Positions 17,183-24,809 of a stretch of 64,000 nt of DNA are shown here, one piece after another. Numbering within the stretch: position 1 is the first letter of the stretch; each line of letters begins with the position of its first letter. Under the pieces are notes generated by a model. It did no database searches. It saw nothing but the letters and a program-made list of their open reading frames with translations, and had not been told where the DNA came from. Both the position numbers and the translations under genes were made by a program. Source of the DNA: Acidihalobacter_A sp037381185 (GTDB taxonomy: Bacteria; Pseudomonadota; Gammaproteobacteria; DSM-5130; Acidihalobacteraceae); assembly GCF_037381185.1 (NCBI RefSeq), contig NZ_JARRQY010000025.1, forward strand, positions 1 to 64,000, in the 5' to 3' direction.

Positions 17183-17455
17183 TCACAGGCTGAGCACGGC
17201 GTCCGAGCGCAGACACAGCTCGACCAGCGCCGCCTCGCTCAGATGCGGCAGCTCCGAATCGGGCAACGTGCTTTGCGGCTCCACGTCGGCCAGTTCGAGC
17301 AGCTCGGCCTGGGCGCGGTTCTCCTCCGTATCGGCCACCTCGCGCCCCACGAACACCAGCCGGACCTCATGGCCGAAAATGGTCAACCCGGCCGCCACGC
17401 GCATGGCCTCGGTCTGGTCGCGGCGCCCGAGCAGAACGATCTTTTTGATATCCAT
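17183..17455 (-). CDS. DsrE-like sulfur-relay protein (90 aa)
   Basis: This small protein starts DIKKIVLLGRRDQTEAMRVAAGL, the beta-alpha opening of the DsrE/DsrF/peroxiredoxin-like fold, and has one cysteine near the end (C81). DsrE-family proteins pass sulfane sulfur between TusA, rhodaneses and oxidation complexes. The ATG at 17455 was chosen over a longer frame overlapping the upstream gene. Family assignment rests on fold pattern and context, so it is moderately sure. Confidence 0.65.
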   Translation of the reverse strand: MDIKKIVLLGRRDQTEAMRVAAGLTIFGHEVRLVFVGREVADTEENRAQAELLELADVEPQSTLPDSELPHLSEAALVELCLRSDAVLSL

Positions 17456-17472
17456 CGCAGTTACACTCCTCG

Positions 17473-17763
17473 CTACAGGCTGACGACTTTGCCGGCTTCG
17501 GCGATCATCGCGCTGTGGTCGGTCTGGCTGCCCAGCTCGACCGGGCAGTCGTCGGCGCCGCCGAAACGCTCCCAGGAGTGCTCGCAGGCCACCGCCTTGC
17601 GCGCGCACTGGATTACCTCCGACATCCCCTCGTTCAGCAGCACGCCGACACCGGCGCCGGTGAAGAAGCATCCCCAATCGATGCCCCGGCGGCGGCAGGC
17701 ACACGCCAGCTGCCGCAATTGCTCACCGGCCTCGCGGCACGAAACGACGAACATCAACTCCAT
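17473..17763 (-). CDS. DsrE-family sulfur carrier, Cys-rich (96 aa)
   Basis: This 96-residue protein, starting MELMFVVSCREAGEQLRQLA, has six cysteines, including a C-A-C pair and a late DDC. It resembles small DsrE-type sulfurtransferases. The ATG at 17763 follows an AAGGAG ribosome binding site and overlaps the upstream rhodanese gene by ten bases. It probably accepts sulfane sulfur from a rhodanese or TusA in the cytoplasm. Confidence 0.68.
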   Translation of the reverse strand: MELMFVVSCREAGEQLRQLACACRRRGIDWGCFFTGAGVGVLLNEGMSEVIQCARKAVACEHSWERFGGADDCPVELGSQTDHSAMIAEAGKVVSL

Positions 17764-18719
17764 GAATGACTCCTTCTCGTTAACAGCACGGTGCCCGCGG
17801 CCAACATCCCGCCGCCCAACGCGGCGACCAGGGCCAGCAAAATCGTCGGCCAGCGTTCCGGCGGATTGTTCGACAGCTTCAGCGTCACGCGACTCGGGCC
17901 GGCATAGGTGACGTCGTCCGCCGGCAGCGCGGTATGCGCCGCCCACTCGCGCCAGCCGCCTATGTACACCTGAACGTTCGCGTCCAACCCCGCCTGCAAA
18001 CGCGCGAAGTAGGCGATGCCGCTCTCCGGTCCGGCGGCATAGACGACGGCGCCGGCGAAGGCTTTGGCCGGCGGCAGCACCGCCGATCCGTTACGCAGGG
18101 AGGCGTAAGGGAATGATTCGGCACCGGGGATATGTCCGCCACGCGCGGCCTCGATCCGCCTCCCGGCGTAAGCGTCGGCCGGGCGGCCATCCAGCAGGCG
18201 CGGCGGATTCGCCGATGCCAATGCCCGGCGCAGCTCCGACCGGAACACGATCAGCCCGTCGCGCGGCGCCGCCTGGTAGATCGGATCGGCGATCTGCGAT
18301 CGGCGCTGACCGCGCGCCGTGGCAACGCCATCCGTTTTCAGAACCGCCTCCAGCGGACGGCGCATCACCCGCACCTCACGCTGTCCGGCCAGATAGAGCA
18401 GCCCCGCCACGAAGTCGCGGCGCTCCGGCCGGTTGCCGAGCACCAGCACGCTTTCTCCCCCTGCCAGCCCCTCGGTACCGAACAGCCACATGATCTGGCG
18501 AAAATCCGGCAGGCTGCCGTGAGGGCCGAGCAGGTCCTCAGCGGGCAGGCATTTGGCCCCCTCAACCGAACTGCGTTCGCACTGCGCCAGGGGCCGCACG
18601 TCGAGCAACACCACCGCCCGGTTCTTAAGCAGTCCCGTGTCGGTCGTGTAGGCCAGGCCCGCCGCCTGCGCCGCCGTGGCGCTCAGGCAAAGCGCACAGA
18701 TCGCCAGCAGCCGCTTCAC
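17754..18719 (-). CDS. Membrane-anchored rhodanese-like protein lacking the active cysteine
   Basis: This 321-residue protein has a signal peptide (KRLLAICALCLSATAAQA), two rhodanese-like domains and a C-terminal transmembrane helix (PTILLALVAALGGGMLAAG). The place where the second domain should carry the catalytic cysteine reads VVYAAGPESG, with alanine. The first domain has VLVLGNRPERR with no cysteine either. It is probably a non-catalytic, membrane-tethered partner or scaffold on the periplasmic face. The start is three bases from the preceding 93-residue gene. Confidence 0.78.
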   Translation of the reverse strand: MKRLLAICALCLSATAAQAAGLAYTTDTGLLKNRAVVLLDVRPLAQCERSSVEGAKCLPAEDLLGPHGSLPDFRQIMWLFGTEGLAGGESVLVLGNRPERRDFVAGLLYLAGQREVRVMRRPLEAVLKTDGVATARGQRRSQIADPIYQAAPRDGLIVFRSELRRALASANPPRLLDGRPADAYAGRRIEAARGGHIPGAESFPYASLRNGSAVLPPAKAFAGAVVYAAGPESGIAYFARLQAGLDANVQVYIGGWREWAAHTALPADDVTYAGPSRVTLKLSNNPPERWPTILLALVAALGGGMLAAGTVLLTRRSHSWS

Positions 18720-18722
18720 CTC

Positions 18723-19004
18723 TCAGCAGCCCCCGAACTGCATCGCCGGCGCAGCGGCGTCCTGTCCCGTCGCTACCGCCTTCGGCGGATGCTCGACGTA
18801 GTACTCCATCAGTTGCGAGACGCTCACGTCGCCGTGCCCGTGTCCGACCGCGATGGGCTGATCGAAGTTCTCGACCGGCATCGGGATCTGCGCCTGCTGC
18901 ACGCGGTCGGGCGACACCGAGGCGAACGGCACCAGGGCCGCCGCGACGCCCACGCTCGCCAATAGCGTGGCGCCGCAGAAAATCAGAATCTTCGCGTTGT
19001 TCAT
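18723..19004 (-). CDS. Small exported protein of the sulfur operon (93 aa)
   Basis: This short protein has an N-terminal hydrophobic segment (about 5-26) and a hydrophilic tail with HGHGDVSVSQLMEYYVEHPP and a terminal FGGC. It is likely membrane-anchored or secreted. I recognise no family. The HGHG motif and C-terminal cysteine might bind metal or sulfur. It is closely packed with its neighbours. Confidence 0.62.
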   Translation of the reverse strand: MNNAKILIFCGATLLASVGVAAALVPFASVSPDRVQQAQIPMPVENFDQPIAVGHGHGDVSVSQLMEYYVEHPPKAVATGQDAAAPAMQFGGC

Positions 19005-19023
19005 CGCCAGGCTCCGCTGTTCT

Positions 19024-19116
19024 TCATTTGCCTAAGGGATCCTGCGTGAACGCGACCCACATGATGCCGAACGCCACGCAGAACATGCCGATCTGAATCC
19101 AGCTGGACAGACTCAT
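19024..19116 (-). CDS. 30-residue single-pass membrane microprotein
   Basis: This short frame reads MSLSSWIQIGMFCVAFGIMW and continues VAFTQDPLGK. It is one hydrophobic helix with a short polar tail. It fits exactly between its neighbours (four bases after the 69-residue gene, 19 bases before the 93-residue gene) in the same orientation. The size and look resemble small stabilising subunits of membrane complexes. Coding status is inferred from position and helix character. Confidence 0.55.
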   Translation of the reverse strand: MSLSSWIQIGMFCVAFGIMWVAFTQDPLGK

Positions 19117-19120
19117 CGCC

Positions 19121-19330
19121 TCACTCTCCCAGGTAGCGTTGCACCAGTCGGTTCACGTCGACCGGCTGGTTGGTTACCGGATTGATCACCTCCGGCGTGT
19201 AGTACGGCACGCCGTAGCGCGTAGCCTTGAGGTATGGCGGACGGACTATGGTGATGTAGGCCACGCTCGCCAGCGTCAACGCCGCCACCAACACCGCCAA
19301 CACGCCCATCGTCAACTGCCCGCGGGTCAT
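19121..19330 (-). CDS. Small single-pass membrane protein of the sulfur operon (69 aa)
   Basis: The protein has an N-terminal transmembrane helix (about 7-28) followed by a polar tail with RPPYLKATRYGVPYYTPEVI. No family was recognised. It begins one base after the tusA-like stop and should be co-translated with it. The tail is probably periplasmic. Confidence 0.62.
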   Translation of the reverse strand: MTRGQLTMGVLAVLVAALTLASVAYITIVRPPYLKATRYGVPYYTPEVINPVTNQPVDVNRLVQRYLGE

Positions 19331-19331
19331 C

Positions 19332-19640
19332 TCAGTCTCTCCGGATCACGACCGTCCAGCCGCGCTCGCCCTTGGGCGCGCCGAGCAGCGTTCCGCCCAG
19401 CTCCGGCACCATGGCGACGACGGCCTCCATGGACGTCGGGTTGTCGATCTTCACGCCGACCACCTGTCCCGCGCCCAGCTTGCCCACCGCTTTCTTGGTC
19501 ATGAGCTGGGGGCGCGGACAGGAATCGCCCAGACAGTCCACCAACTCGTCGAGCTGCACGCTCTGGCCGTCCTCAAGCGTGGCCGCAGCCCCCGCCCCGT
19601 TCGTGCCCTCGGTCGTCTTCTTGCTGCCGAACAATCCCAT
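19332..19640 (-). CDS. TusA-family sulfur carrier
   Basis: This 102-residue protein has a poorly ordered N-terminal extension of about 30 residues, then a TusA/SirA domain with the active-site motif C41-P-R-P. TusA proteins carry a persulfide on this cysteine. Next to YeeE/YedE genes it matches the TsuA-TsuB arrangement for thiosulfate uptake. The ATG at 19640 is preceded by AGGAGG eight bases away, so the longer frame from 19685 is rejected. Confidence 0.88.
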   Translation of the reverse strand: MGLFGSKKTTEGTNGAGAAATLEDGQSVQLDELVDCLGDSCPRPQLMTKKAVGKLGAGQVVGVKIDNPTSMEAVVAMVPELGGTLLGAPKGERGWTVVIRRD

Positions 19641-19698
19641 CTCGGTTTCCTCCTCTTGGGGCGACTGGTTCGCCCGTTCGTTCATACAGTCGTTAGCC

Positions 19699-20406
19699 TC
19701 AGCTTTCGCTGCCCGCAGCCGCCAAACCGTCTTCCACAGCGGCCGTGCCGGCGGCGGCCGGCGCCGCGGTTGCAGCGCTCTTCGCCGCTGCGGCCGCAGC
19801 CTGCGAACGCTCGCGGGCCGCGGCCATGGCGCGCTCTTTGCGCACGATGGCGTAGTAGATGCCGCCGAGCACCAGCGCCTGAATCAGGCCGAACACGACG
19901 GCCGGTATGCCGGTCTGCTGCTGCAGGGTCTGGGCGTTCGCGAAGCCGAGCTGCAGGCCGGCCAGATGCACGGCGCCGCTCATGGTCTGGGGCGCCGGTG
20001 GCCACCAGGAAACCGACCAGAACAGCGAGAACAGGAACATGCCGATGAAGGTGAACAGCAACGCCCAGATCGCACCGACGTTGCCTTCGCCAGCCTTGAC
20101 CCAGGTCGACACGGTGCACGCACCGGCCAGCACCATGCCGATGCCGAACAGGAACAGGCCGATGACCTGATTCAGCCCCACCTCGAAGTGCATCGGATGA
20201 CCGCCGCCCACGCTGATGAATGCGGTGAAGCCGACGGTGAGAATCATCATGCAGACCAGCAACGCCTTGGTGTTGCGATAGCTCTTGAACAACATCGCGT
20301 CGCGTAGCGCGGCCGTGTTGCAGAAGCGCGAACGCTGTACGAGAAAACCGACCACGGAACCGAACACGAAGGCGGCCAGGCATTGCGTCAGGGAAGAAAG
20401 TTCCAT
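19699..20406 (-). CDS. YeeE/YedE-family membrane protein (half-size sulfur-compound transporter)
   Basis: This 235-residue protein has about five transmembrane segments and the cysteine-bearing blocks VQRSRFCNTAALRDA (near 30) and LAGACTVSTWVKAGEG. These resemble the cysteines that relay thiosulfate in YeeE/TsuA. The C-terminal tail is long, Ala-rich and probably disordered. It begins three bases after the other YeeE half; together they equal one full-length YeeE. Substrate is likely thiosulfate or another sulfur anion. Confidence 0.85.
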   Translation of the reverse strand: MELSSLTQCLAAFVFGSVVGFLVQRSRFCNTAALRDAMLFKSYRNTKALLVCMMILTVGFTAFISVGGGHPMHFEVGLNQVIGLFLFGIGMVLAGACTVSTWVKAGEGNVGAIWALLFTFIGMFLFSLFWSVSWWPPAPQTMSGAVHLAGLQLGFANAQTLQQQTGIPAVVFGLIQALVLGGIYYAIVRKERAMAAARERSQAAAAAAKSAATAAPAAAGTAAVEDGLAAAGSES

Positions 20407-20409
20407 GTC

Positions 20410-20901
20410 TCAGCCCTCCATCACGCGCTTGTAGATCAGCGAGCCGACCCAAGCGCCGACGATGATGCCGCTGACAGAGAGATAGCCGCCGAGATTCATC
20501 TCGGGCGTCAGGCCGAAGAAGGTGCTGACATTGCAGACGAACGCGAGGCGGATGCCGATGCCCATCAGCAGACCGCCGACGGTGATCATGAGCCACTCGC
20601 TCAGGTGGCGCGGGATACGCCAGTAGAACTCCTTGCTGCCTACCGCGCCGACGATGGCGCCGCACAGCATTCCCAGGCTGATGTAGATCTTCCAGTAGTA
20701 CGGGGTCGGCTCGAAGGCGAACTTCCAGAACGGAATCCTGAAGATGTTCTCGCCCATGAACAGCTTGGCGACCAGACCGGTGATCATGGTTTCACCGCCG
20801 CCGACCGTCCAAGCGCCGACGACTAGAAACAGAAAAATGTCCAGAAACGCGATGATGATCAGCGCGATGACCGGATCGATGGTTTTTTTGAAAATCGACA
20901 T
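20410..20901 (-). CDS. YeeE/YedE-family membrane protein, first gene of the sulfur operon
   Basis: This 163-residue membrane protein has four to five hydrophobic segments. Its second half contains GGLLMGIGIRLAFVCNVSTF, the YeeE-type cysteine block. It pairs with the adjacent half-size YeeE gene. The ATG at 20901 follows GGGAGCG; the upstream in-frame start at 20946 would lie inside the sigma-54 promoter. Being first after that promoter, it sets expression of the whole operon. Confidence 0.83.
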   Translation of the reverse strand: MSIFKKTIDPVIALIIIAFLDIFLFLVVGAWTVGGGETMITGLVAKLFMGENIFRIPFWKFAFEPTPYYWKIYISLGMLCGAIVGAVGSKEFYWRIPRHLSEWLMITVGGLLMGIGIRLAFVCNVSTFFGLTPEMNLGGYLSVSGIIVGAWVGSLIYKRVMEG

Positions 20902-20942
20902 AGTCGCTCCCGATTCGTCCTGCGATCTCGAGGACTCATGAA

Positions 20943-20957
20943 GCAACGCTTATGCCA
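20943..20957 (-). promoter_or_regulatory. Sigma-54 (-24/-12) promoter of the sulfur operon
   Basis: Read on the minus strand the site is TGGCATAAGCGTTGC, with the invariant GG and GC separated by ten bases as sigma-54 requires. Transcription would begin about 12 bases downstream and run into the YeeE/YedE gene at 20901. A sigma-54 activator is encoded just upstream, starting at the convergent side of the same intergenic region. Confidence 0.85.
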
Positions 20958-21011
20958 ACTAAAAATATTCTTATTATTCAGACAAGTGACGGAAAAGAGC
21001 TTCCAGCGCCG

Positions 21012-21061
21012 CTGTCCGCAAGACCGATTTTGCGACAGCAGGCTGTTTCAGAATGAGACAG
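21012..21061. promoter_or_regulatory. Probable upstream activator sites for the sulfur operon
   Basis: Two dyads lie here. CTGTTTCA-GAA-TGAGACAG (21043-21061) is nearly perfect. CTGTCCGCAA...TTGCGACAG (21012-21038) is imperfect. Both have CTGT/ACAG ends, and their centres are 27 bases apart. They lie about 55-120 bases upstream of the -24/-12 element, the usual place for sigma-54 enhancer sites. The neighbouring activator is the obvious candidate to bind them. Confidence 0.65.
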
Positions 21062-21077
21062 CAGCTTCCTTGCCGCC

Positions 21078-22421
21078 TCAGTCCAGGCCCAGCTTGCGCC
21101 GCAAGGTAGAGCGGCTGATGCCGAGCTGTTTCGCGGCAGAAACCTGATTGCCCTCGCAGGCGTCCAGCGCGCGCCGGATATACGCGTGCTCTACCTCCGC
21201 CAGCGACCGAATCGTACCGTCGTCCGGCTGCAACTCGCCGGCCGCGGGCAGCTGAATGTCCAGGGTGCTGTCCAGCGCCACGGCATCGCCATCGAGCAGA
21301 TCGGCATCGGTGAGGGCGAAGCTGCGTTCCAGCACGTTGCGCAACTGGCGCACGTTGCCCGGCCAGTCGAAGGTCATGAGCCTGCGCCGCGCCACCGCGC
21401 TCAGCTCGAGCGGGCGCCCCATCTTACGACGCATCTGTCCGATGAAACGCTCCAGCAGCGGAGGGATGTCCTCGCGTCGCTCGCGCAGCGGCGGTATGGC
21501 CAACAGCAGCACGTTGAGCCGGAACATCAGATCCGCGCGGAACGCGCCGCTTTGCACCATGGCCGCAAGGTCGAGATTGGTAGCCGCGATGACCCGCACG
21601 TCCACCTGCACCGGGCGGTTACCGCCCACGGGGCGTACTTCACCCTCCTGCAGCACGCGCAGCAGCTTGGCCTGCAGGCGCGGGCTGACGTCGCCCACCT
21701 CGTCGAGGAACAAAGTGCCGCCGTGCGCCTGCCGGAACAAACCGTCGTATTCCGTCAGCGCGCCGGTAAACGCACCCTTGGCGTGGCCGAACAGCTCGGA
21801 GTCGAGCAAATCCTCCGGCAGCGTGGCGCAGTTGACGGCGACGAAGGCACATTGGGCACGCGAACTCATGCGGTGCACCACGCGCGCCAGCACCTCCTTG
21901 CCTACACCGGTCTCGCCGGTGATAAGCACCGGCACGTCCTGGCTGTGGATGCGCTGCGCCACTTCCACCAGCTTGCGCATGGCGTCGCTCTCGGCCACCA
22001 ACTCGCTATCCGCCCGCCCGTCGAGTTCGGCGCGCAGCCGGCTCAGCTCGTCGCTCATCGACTTGCGTTCGAGCACCTTGACCACGCGTAGCAGCAACTC
22101 GTCCGGATTCACCGGCTTGGTCAGATAGTCGTAGGCGCCGAGACGCATCGCATCCACCGCGTTCTCCACGGAGGCGAAGGCGGTCATGACGATGCACTCC
22201 GCCTGCGGCGACAATTCGCGCAGCGAGTCGAGTAGTTCCAGGCCGTTGCCGTCGCCCAGGCGCAGATCGGTGATCATCAGGTCCACCCGATGCCGGCCCA
22301 TGACGCCGAGCGCCTGCGCCACGGAATCCGCTTCGAGAATCGTGTGTCCACGAGCCTTGAGCATCAGCCCCAGCGTGGTGCGCACGGAGTATTCGTCGTC
22401 GACGATCAGGATTGACGCCAT
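21078..22421 (-). CDS. NtrC-family sigma-54 response regulator
   Basis: This 447-residue activator has a receiver domain (phospho-acceptor D52, K102), an AAA+ domain with Walker A GETGVGKE at 169-176 and the sigma-54 contact loop GAFTGA at 216-221. Its C-terminal Fis-type helix-turn-helix ends in QVSAAKQLGISRSTLRRKLG. It is encoded with the kinase upstream and faces the sulfur operon promoter, so it most likely activates that operon. The ATG at 22421 is preferred to 22445 because it begins directly at the receiver fold. Confidence 0.9.
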   Translation of the reverse strand: MASILIVDDEYSVRTTLGLMLKARGHTILEADSVAQALGVMGRHRVDLMITDLRLGDGNGLELLDSLRELSPQAECIVMTAFASVENAVDAMRLGAYDYLTKPVNPDELLLRVVKVLERKSMSDELSRLRAELDGRADSELVAESDAMRKLVEVAQRIHSQDVPVLITGETGVGKEVLARVVHRMSSRAQCAFVAVNCATLPEDLLDSELFGHAKGAFTGALTEYDGLFRQAHGGTLFLDEVGDVSPRLQAKLLRVLQEGEVRPVGGNRPVQVDVRVIAATNLDLAAMVQSGAFRADLMFRLNVLLLAIPPLRERREDIPPLLERFIGQMRRKMGRPLELSAVARRRLMTFDWPGNVRQLRNVLERSFALTDADLLDGDAVALDSTLDIQLPAAGELQPDDGTIRSLAEVEHAYIRRALDACEGNQVSAAKQLGISRSTLRRKLGLD

Positions 22422-22425
22422 GCGT

Positions 22426-23883
22426 TTATGCAGCCTCCAGTTCAAAACTCACTTCGGTTCCTTTCCCCGGCTCGCTGTGTACCCGCAGGCTGCTACCGTG
22501 CTGCACCAGGATGCGCTGCACGATCGACAGCCCAAGCCCGGTGCCCTGTTTTCGGCTGGAGACGAAGGGGTGCATGACACGGTCGAGCAGATCGCGCCCA
22601 ATGCCCGAACCAGTGTCGCACACGCGCACGGCGATCCGCCGCGCGCCGCCCAGCTCGACCTCAACCTTGAGTGTTCCGCCCTCGGGCATGGCCTCGACCG
22701 CATTACGCATCAGATTCCACAACACCTGCCTCAACTGATCCTGATCGAACACGGCCCATTCGCTGCCCGATGCGATACGGCTGTCGAGCCCGATCCGCCC
22801 GGCCACGTCCGGGTCCTGCGAGAACAAGGTAATCACCTCGCCGATCAGGGAACCGAGATCGCCCGGCACGGGGCGCGATTCGCGCACTTTGGAGAAATGC
22901 AGGAAGTTCTCGAGAATGCGCTGCAAGCGCCCGGCCTCGTCGTTCAGAATCCGGCGAACCTTTTGTCTGTCGTCCGCCTCGAGCTCCTGTTCGGAAAGCA
23001 GGCTGACCGAATTGATCACGGCAGCCAGCGGATTGCGGATCTCGTGCGCGATGCCGGCGGCCAATTCGCCCACACAGGCCAGGCGCTCCGCTTCGACGCG
23101 TTTTTCGTGCTCGACCGAGGCGGCACGCGAAGCCGCGTTCAGCGAATCGAGCATACCGTTGAAGGCACGCCCCAACACGCCGACTTCATCGCGGCCGCGC
23201 ACAACGACGCGGACCTCGCTATCGCCCGCCGAAATCCGCCGCACGGCAACCCCGAGACGTTGCAAATTGCGCGTCACCGCGAATGACAGCAGCCAGGCGG
23301 CGGCGCTGCCGACCAAAAGCGCCGCCACGATGAACAACAGGCCCTCGTTGCGAATGCGCGCCAGTTCCGCCCGCATGCCCTGGGTAGACAGCCCCAGGTA
23401 CACCCGTCCAACCTCCCGACCTGCGACACGAATCGGTTCGGCCAAATCGAGCAAGTGGGACGCGTCCACGCCGAGACGCTGCCGGACCGCGGCAAACCGA
23501 TGCCCCACCTCGCCCTCCACAGTACTCGCCAGGACTTCGCCGCGCTCGTCCACGACGACGCCGTAGGCCACGTCGGACTGGTGCTTGACGCGCGCCGTGA
23601 CCTCAGCGAGCGAGGCCAAATCCTCGGACAGCAGGGCATTCGTACTCGCCACCGCCATCAGATTGACCAGGGAGTGACCCCGGCTTTCCAACTCCGCGCG
23701 GATGCTGGTCGACTGCTCTTGCACCGCCTCCCAGACGAACGCCCCCATCAATACGACATGAACCAGGGCGACCGACAGAATCAGGCGCGCACGTAAAGTC
23801 GCATACCAGGGAACCCCTTCTTTCCAATGTTCGGACTCCCCATCGCCCCGGAGCACCCGCGCAAACCATTGTCCCTTGCCCAT
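22426..23883 (-). CDS. Membrane sensor histidine kinase, partner of the sigma-54 activator
   Basis: This 485-residue kinase has two transmembrane helices (about 33-53 and 182-203) flanking a periplasmic sensor domain. A HAMP domain follows, then a dimerisation domain with phospho-accepting H280 (GIAHEIRNPL) and a complete ATPase domain (CDTGSGIG, GTGLGLSIV). It sits nine bases after the binding-protein gene and four bases before the response regulator. The sensor probably reads the liganded binding protein or a sulfur anion directly. Confidence 0.9.
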   Translation of the reverse strand: MGKGQWFARVLRGDGESEHWKEGVPWYATLRARLILSVALVHVVLMGAFVWEAVQEQSTSIRAELESRGHSLVNLMAVASTNALLSEDLASLAEVTARVKHQSDVAYGVVVDERGEVLASTVEGEVGHRFAAVRQRLGVDASHLLDLAEPIRVAGREVGRVYLGLSTQGMRAELARIRNEGLLFIVAALLVGSAAAWLLSFAVTRNLQRLGVAVRRISAGDSEVRVVVRGRDEVGVLGRAFNGMLDSLNAASRAASVEHEKRVEAERLACVGELAAGIAHEIRNPLAAVINSVSLLSEQELEADDRQKVRRILNDEAGRLQRILENFLHFSKVRESRPVPGDLGSLIGEVITLFSQDPDVAGRIGLDSRIASGSEWAVFDQDQLRQVLWNLMRNAVEAMPEGGTLKVEVELGGARRIAVRVCDTGSGIGRDLLDRVMHPFVSSRKQGTGLGLSIVQRILVQHGSSLRVHSEPGKGTEVSFELEAA

Positions 23884-23892
23884 CGTATTCGC

Positions 23893-24795
23893 CTACTTCA
23901 CCTTCGCGTAATCGACGTCGCTGGTCGGTGCGAAACCATCGGGAAACCCCAGATACTCCAGCACCTGGCGTCCACGCGGCGTTTTCGCGAGTTCGAGCAG
24001 ATCTTTCGTGATCTTGCGCTGCAGTTCGACGGGAAGCTTCACCCTCAATGCGATGGGCATCTGCGGCTGCGGCGGCGTCTCCGCAATGACGCGAAGATTC
24101 GCGCGCACCGCCGCCGGCATGGATCGCAATGACGGCCACCACGTACCGGCGACGTCCACGATCCCAGAATCGAGCGCGACCAGCGCCGAATCCTGGGAAC
24201 CGAAATAGCGAACTCTGCAGCACTTATCGACATCGATACCGCGTTGCCTGAGATAACCGCGCGTCATGACCGTGGCCGCATACGCCCGCGGATCCGGGAA
24301 ACCGATGGTCAAACCCTTGTCGAACTCGGCCGGCGTGACCCGTCGGATCGGGCTTTGCCTGCGCACCACCAGGATACCCGTGAACGGCTCGCCGGCCACT
24401 TTGACCACCGCGCGGTAGCCGTCATGTTCGGCCTGCGCGAACAGCAGAGGATTCAGGTACACGATATCGTATTCGTTCGCTGCGACGCGCCGCATGAAGG
24501 TGGAAAAATCGGGCGCCGTCACGAACTGTACGGGTCGGTGCAAACGGCTCTGCAGATAAACGGCCAGCGGCATGAACATCTCGGCCAGCTTGGTCGGACT
24601 CTGCAAGGGCAGTACCCCGAAGCGCAGCCATCGATCTGGAGAGGACCGGCTCTGAGCTGCGCCCGCCTGCGCATGTCCTGCCCGCTCTGCGTAAACCGAT
24701 GAACCGGGAGAGACGATCAACGCAAGCAGACAAAGCGTTCGCAGCAAAGTTGAACGCCGAATCCGAAATCTTGTGCGGTGCTGATTGGCCGTCAC
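23893..24795 (-). CDS. PhnD-like periplasmic binding protein, probable sensor component
   Basis: This 300-residue protein has a signal segment (about 17-36) and a fold typical of the phosphate/phosphite/phosphonate binding proteins (RFGVLPLQSPTKLAEMFMPL, then NEYDIVYLNPLLFA). No permease or ATPase genes accompany it. It is instead packed against a histidine kinase, so it likely presents a ligand to that kinase. With a sulfur operon as the output, the ligand may be a sulfur oxyanion rather than a phosphonate. The start is GTG with a weak ribosome binding site. Confidence 0.78.
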   Translation of the reverse strand: MTANQHRTRFRIRRSTLLRTLCLLALIVSPGSSVYAERAGHAQAGAAQSRSSPDRWLRFGVLPLQSPTKLAEMFMPLAVYLQSRLHRPVQFVTAPDFSTFMRRVAANEYDIVYLNPLLFAQAEHDGYRAVVKVAGEPFTGILVVRRQSPIRRVTPAEFDKGLTIGFPDPRAYAATVMTRGYLRQRGIDVDKCCRVRYFGSQDSALVALDSGIVDVAGTWWPSLRSMPAAVRANLRVIAETPPQPQMPIALRVKLPVELQRKITKDLLELAKTPRGRQVLEYLGFPDGFAPTSDVDYAKVK

Positions 24796-24809
24796 GTGTC
24801 GACTAGTGG

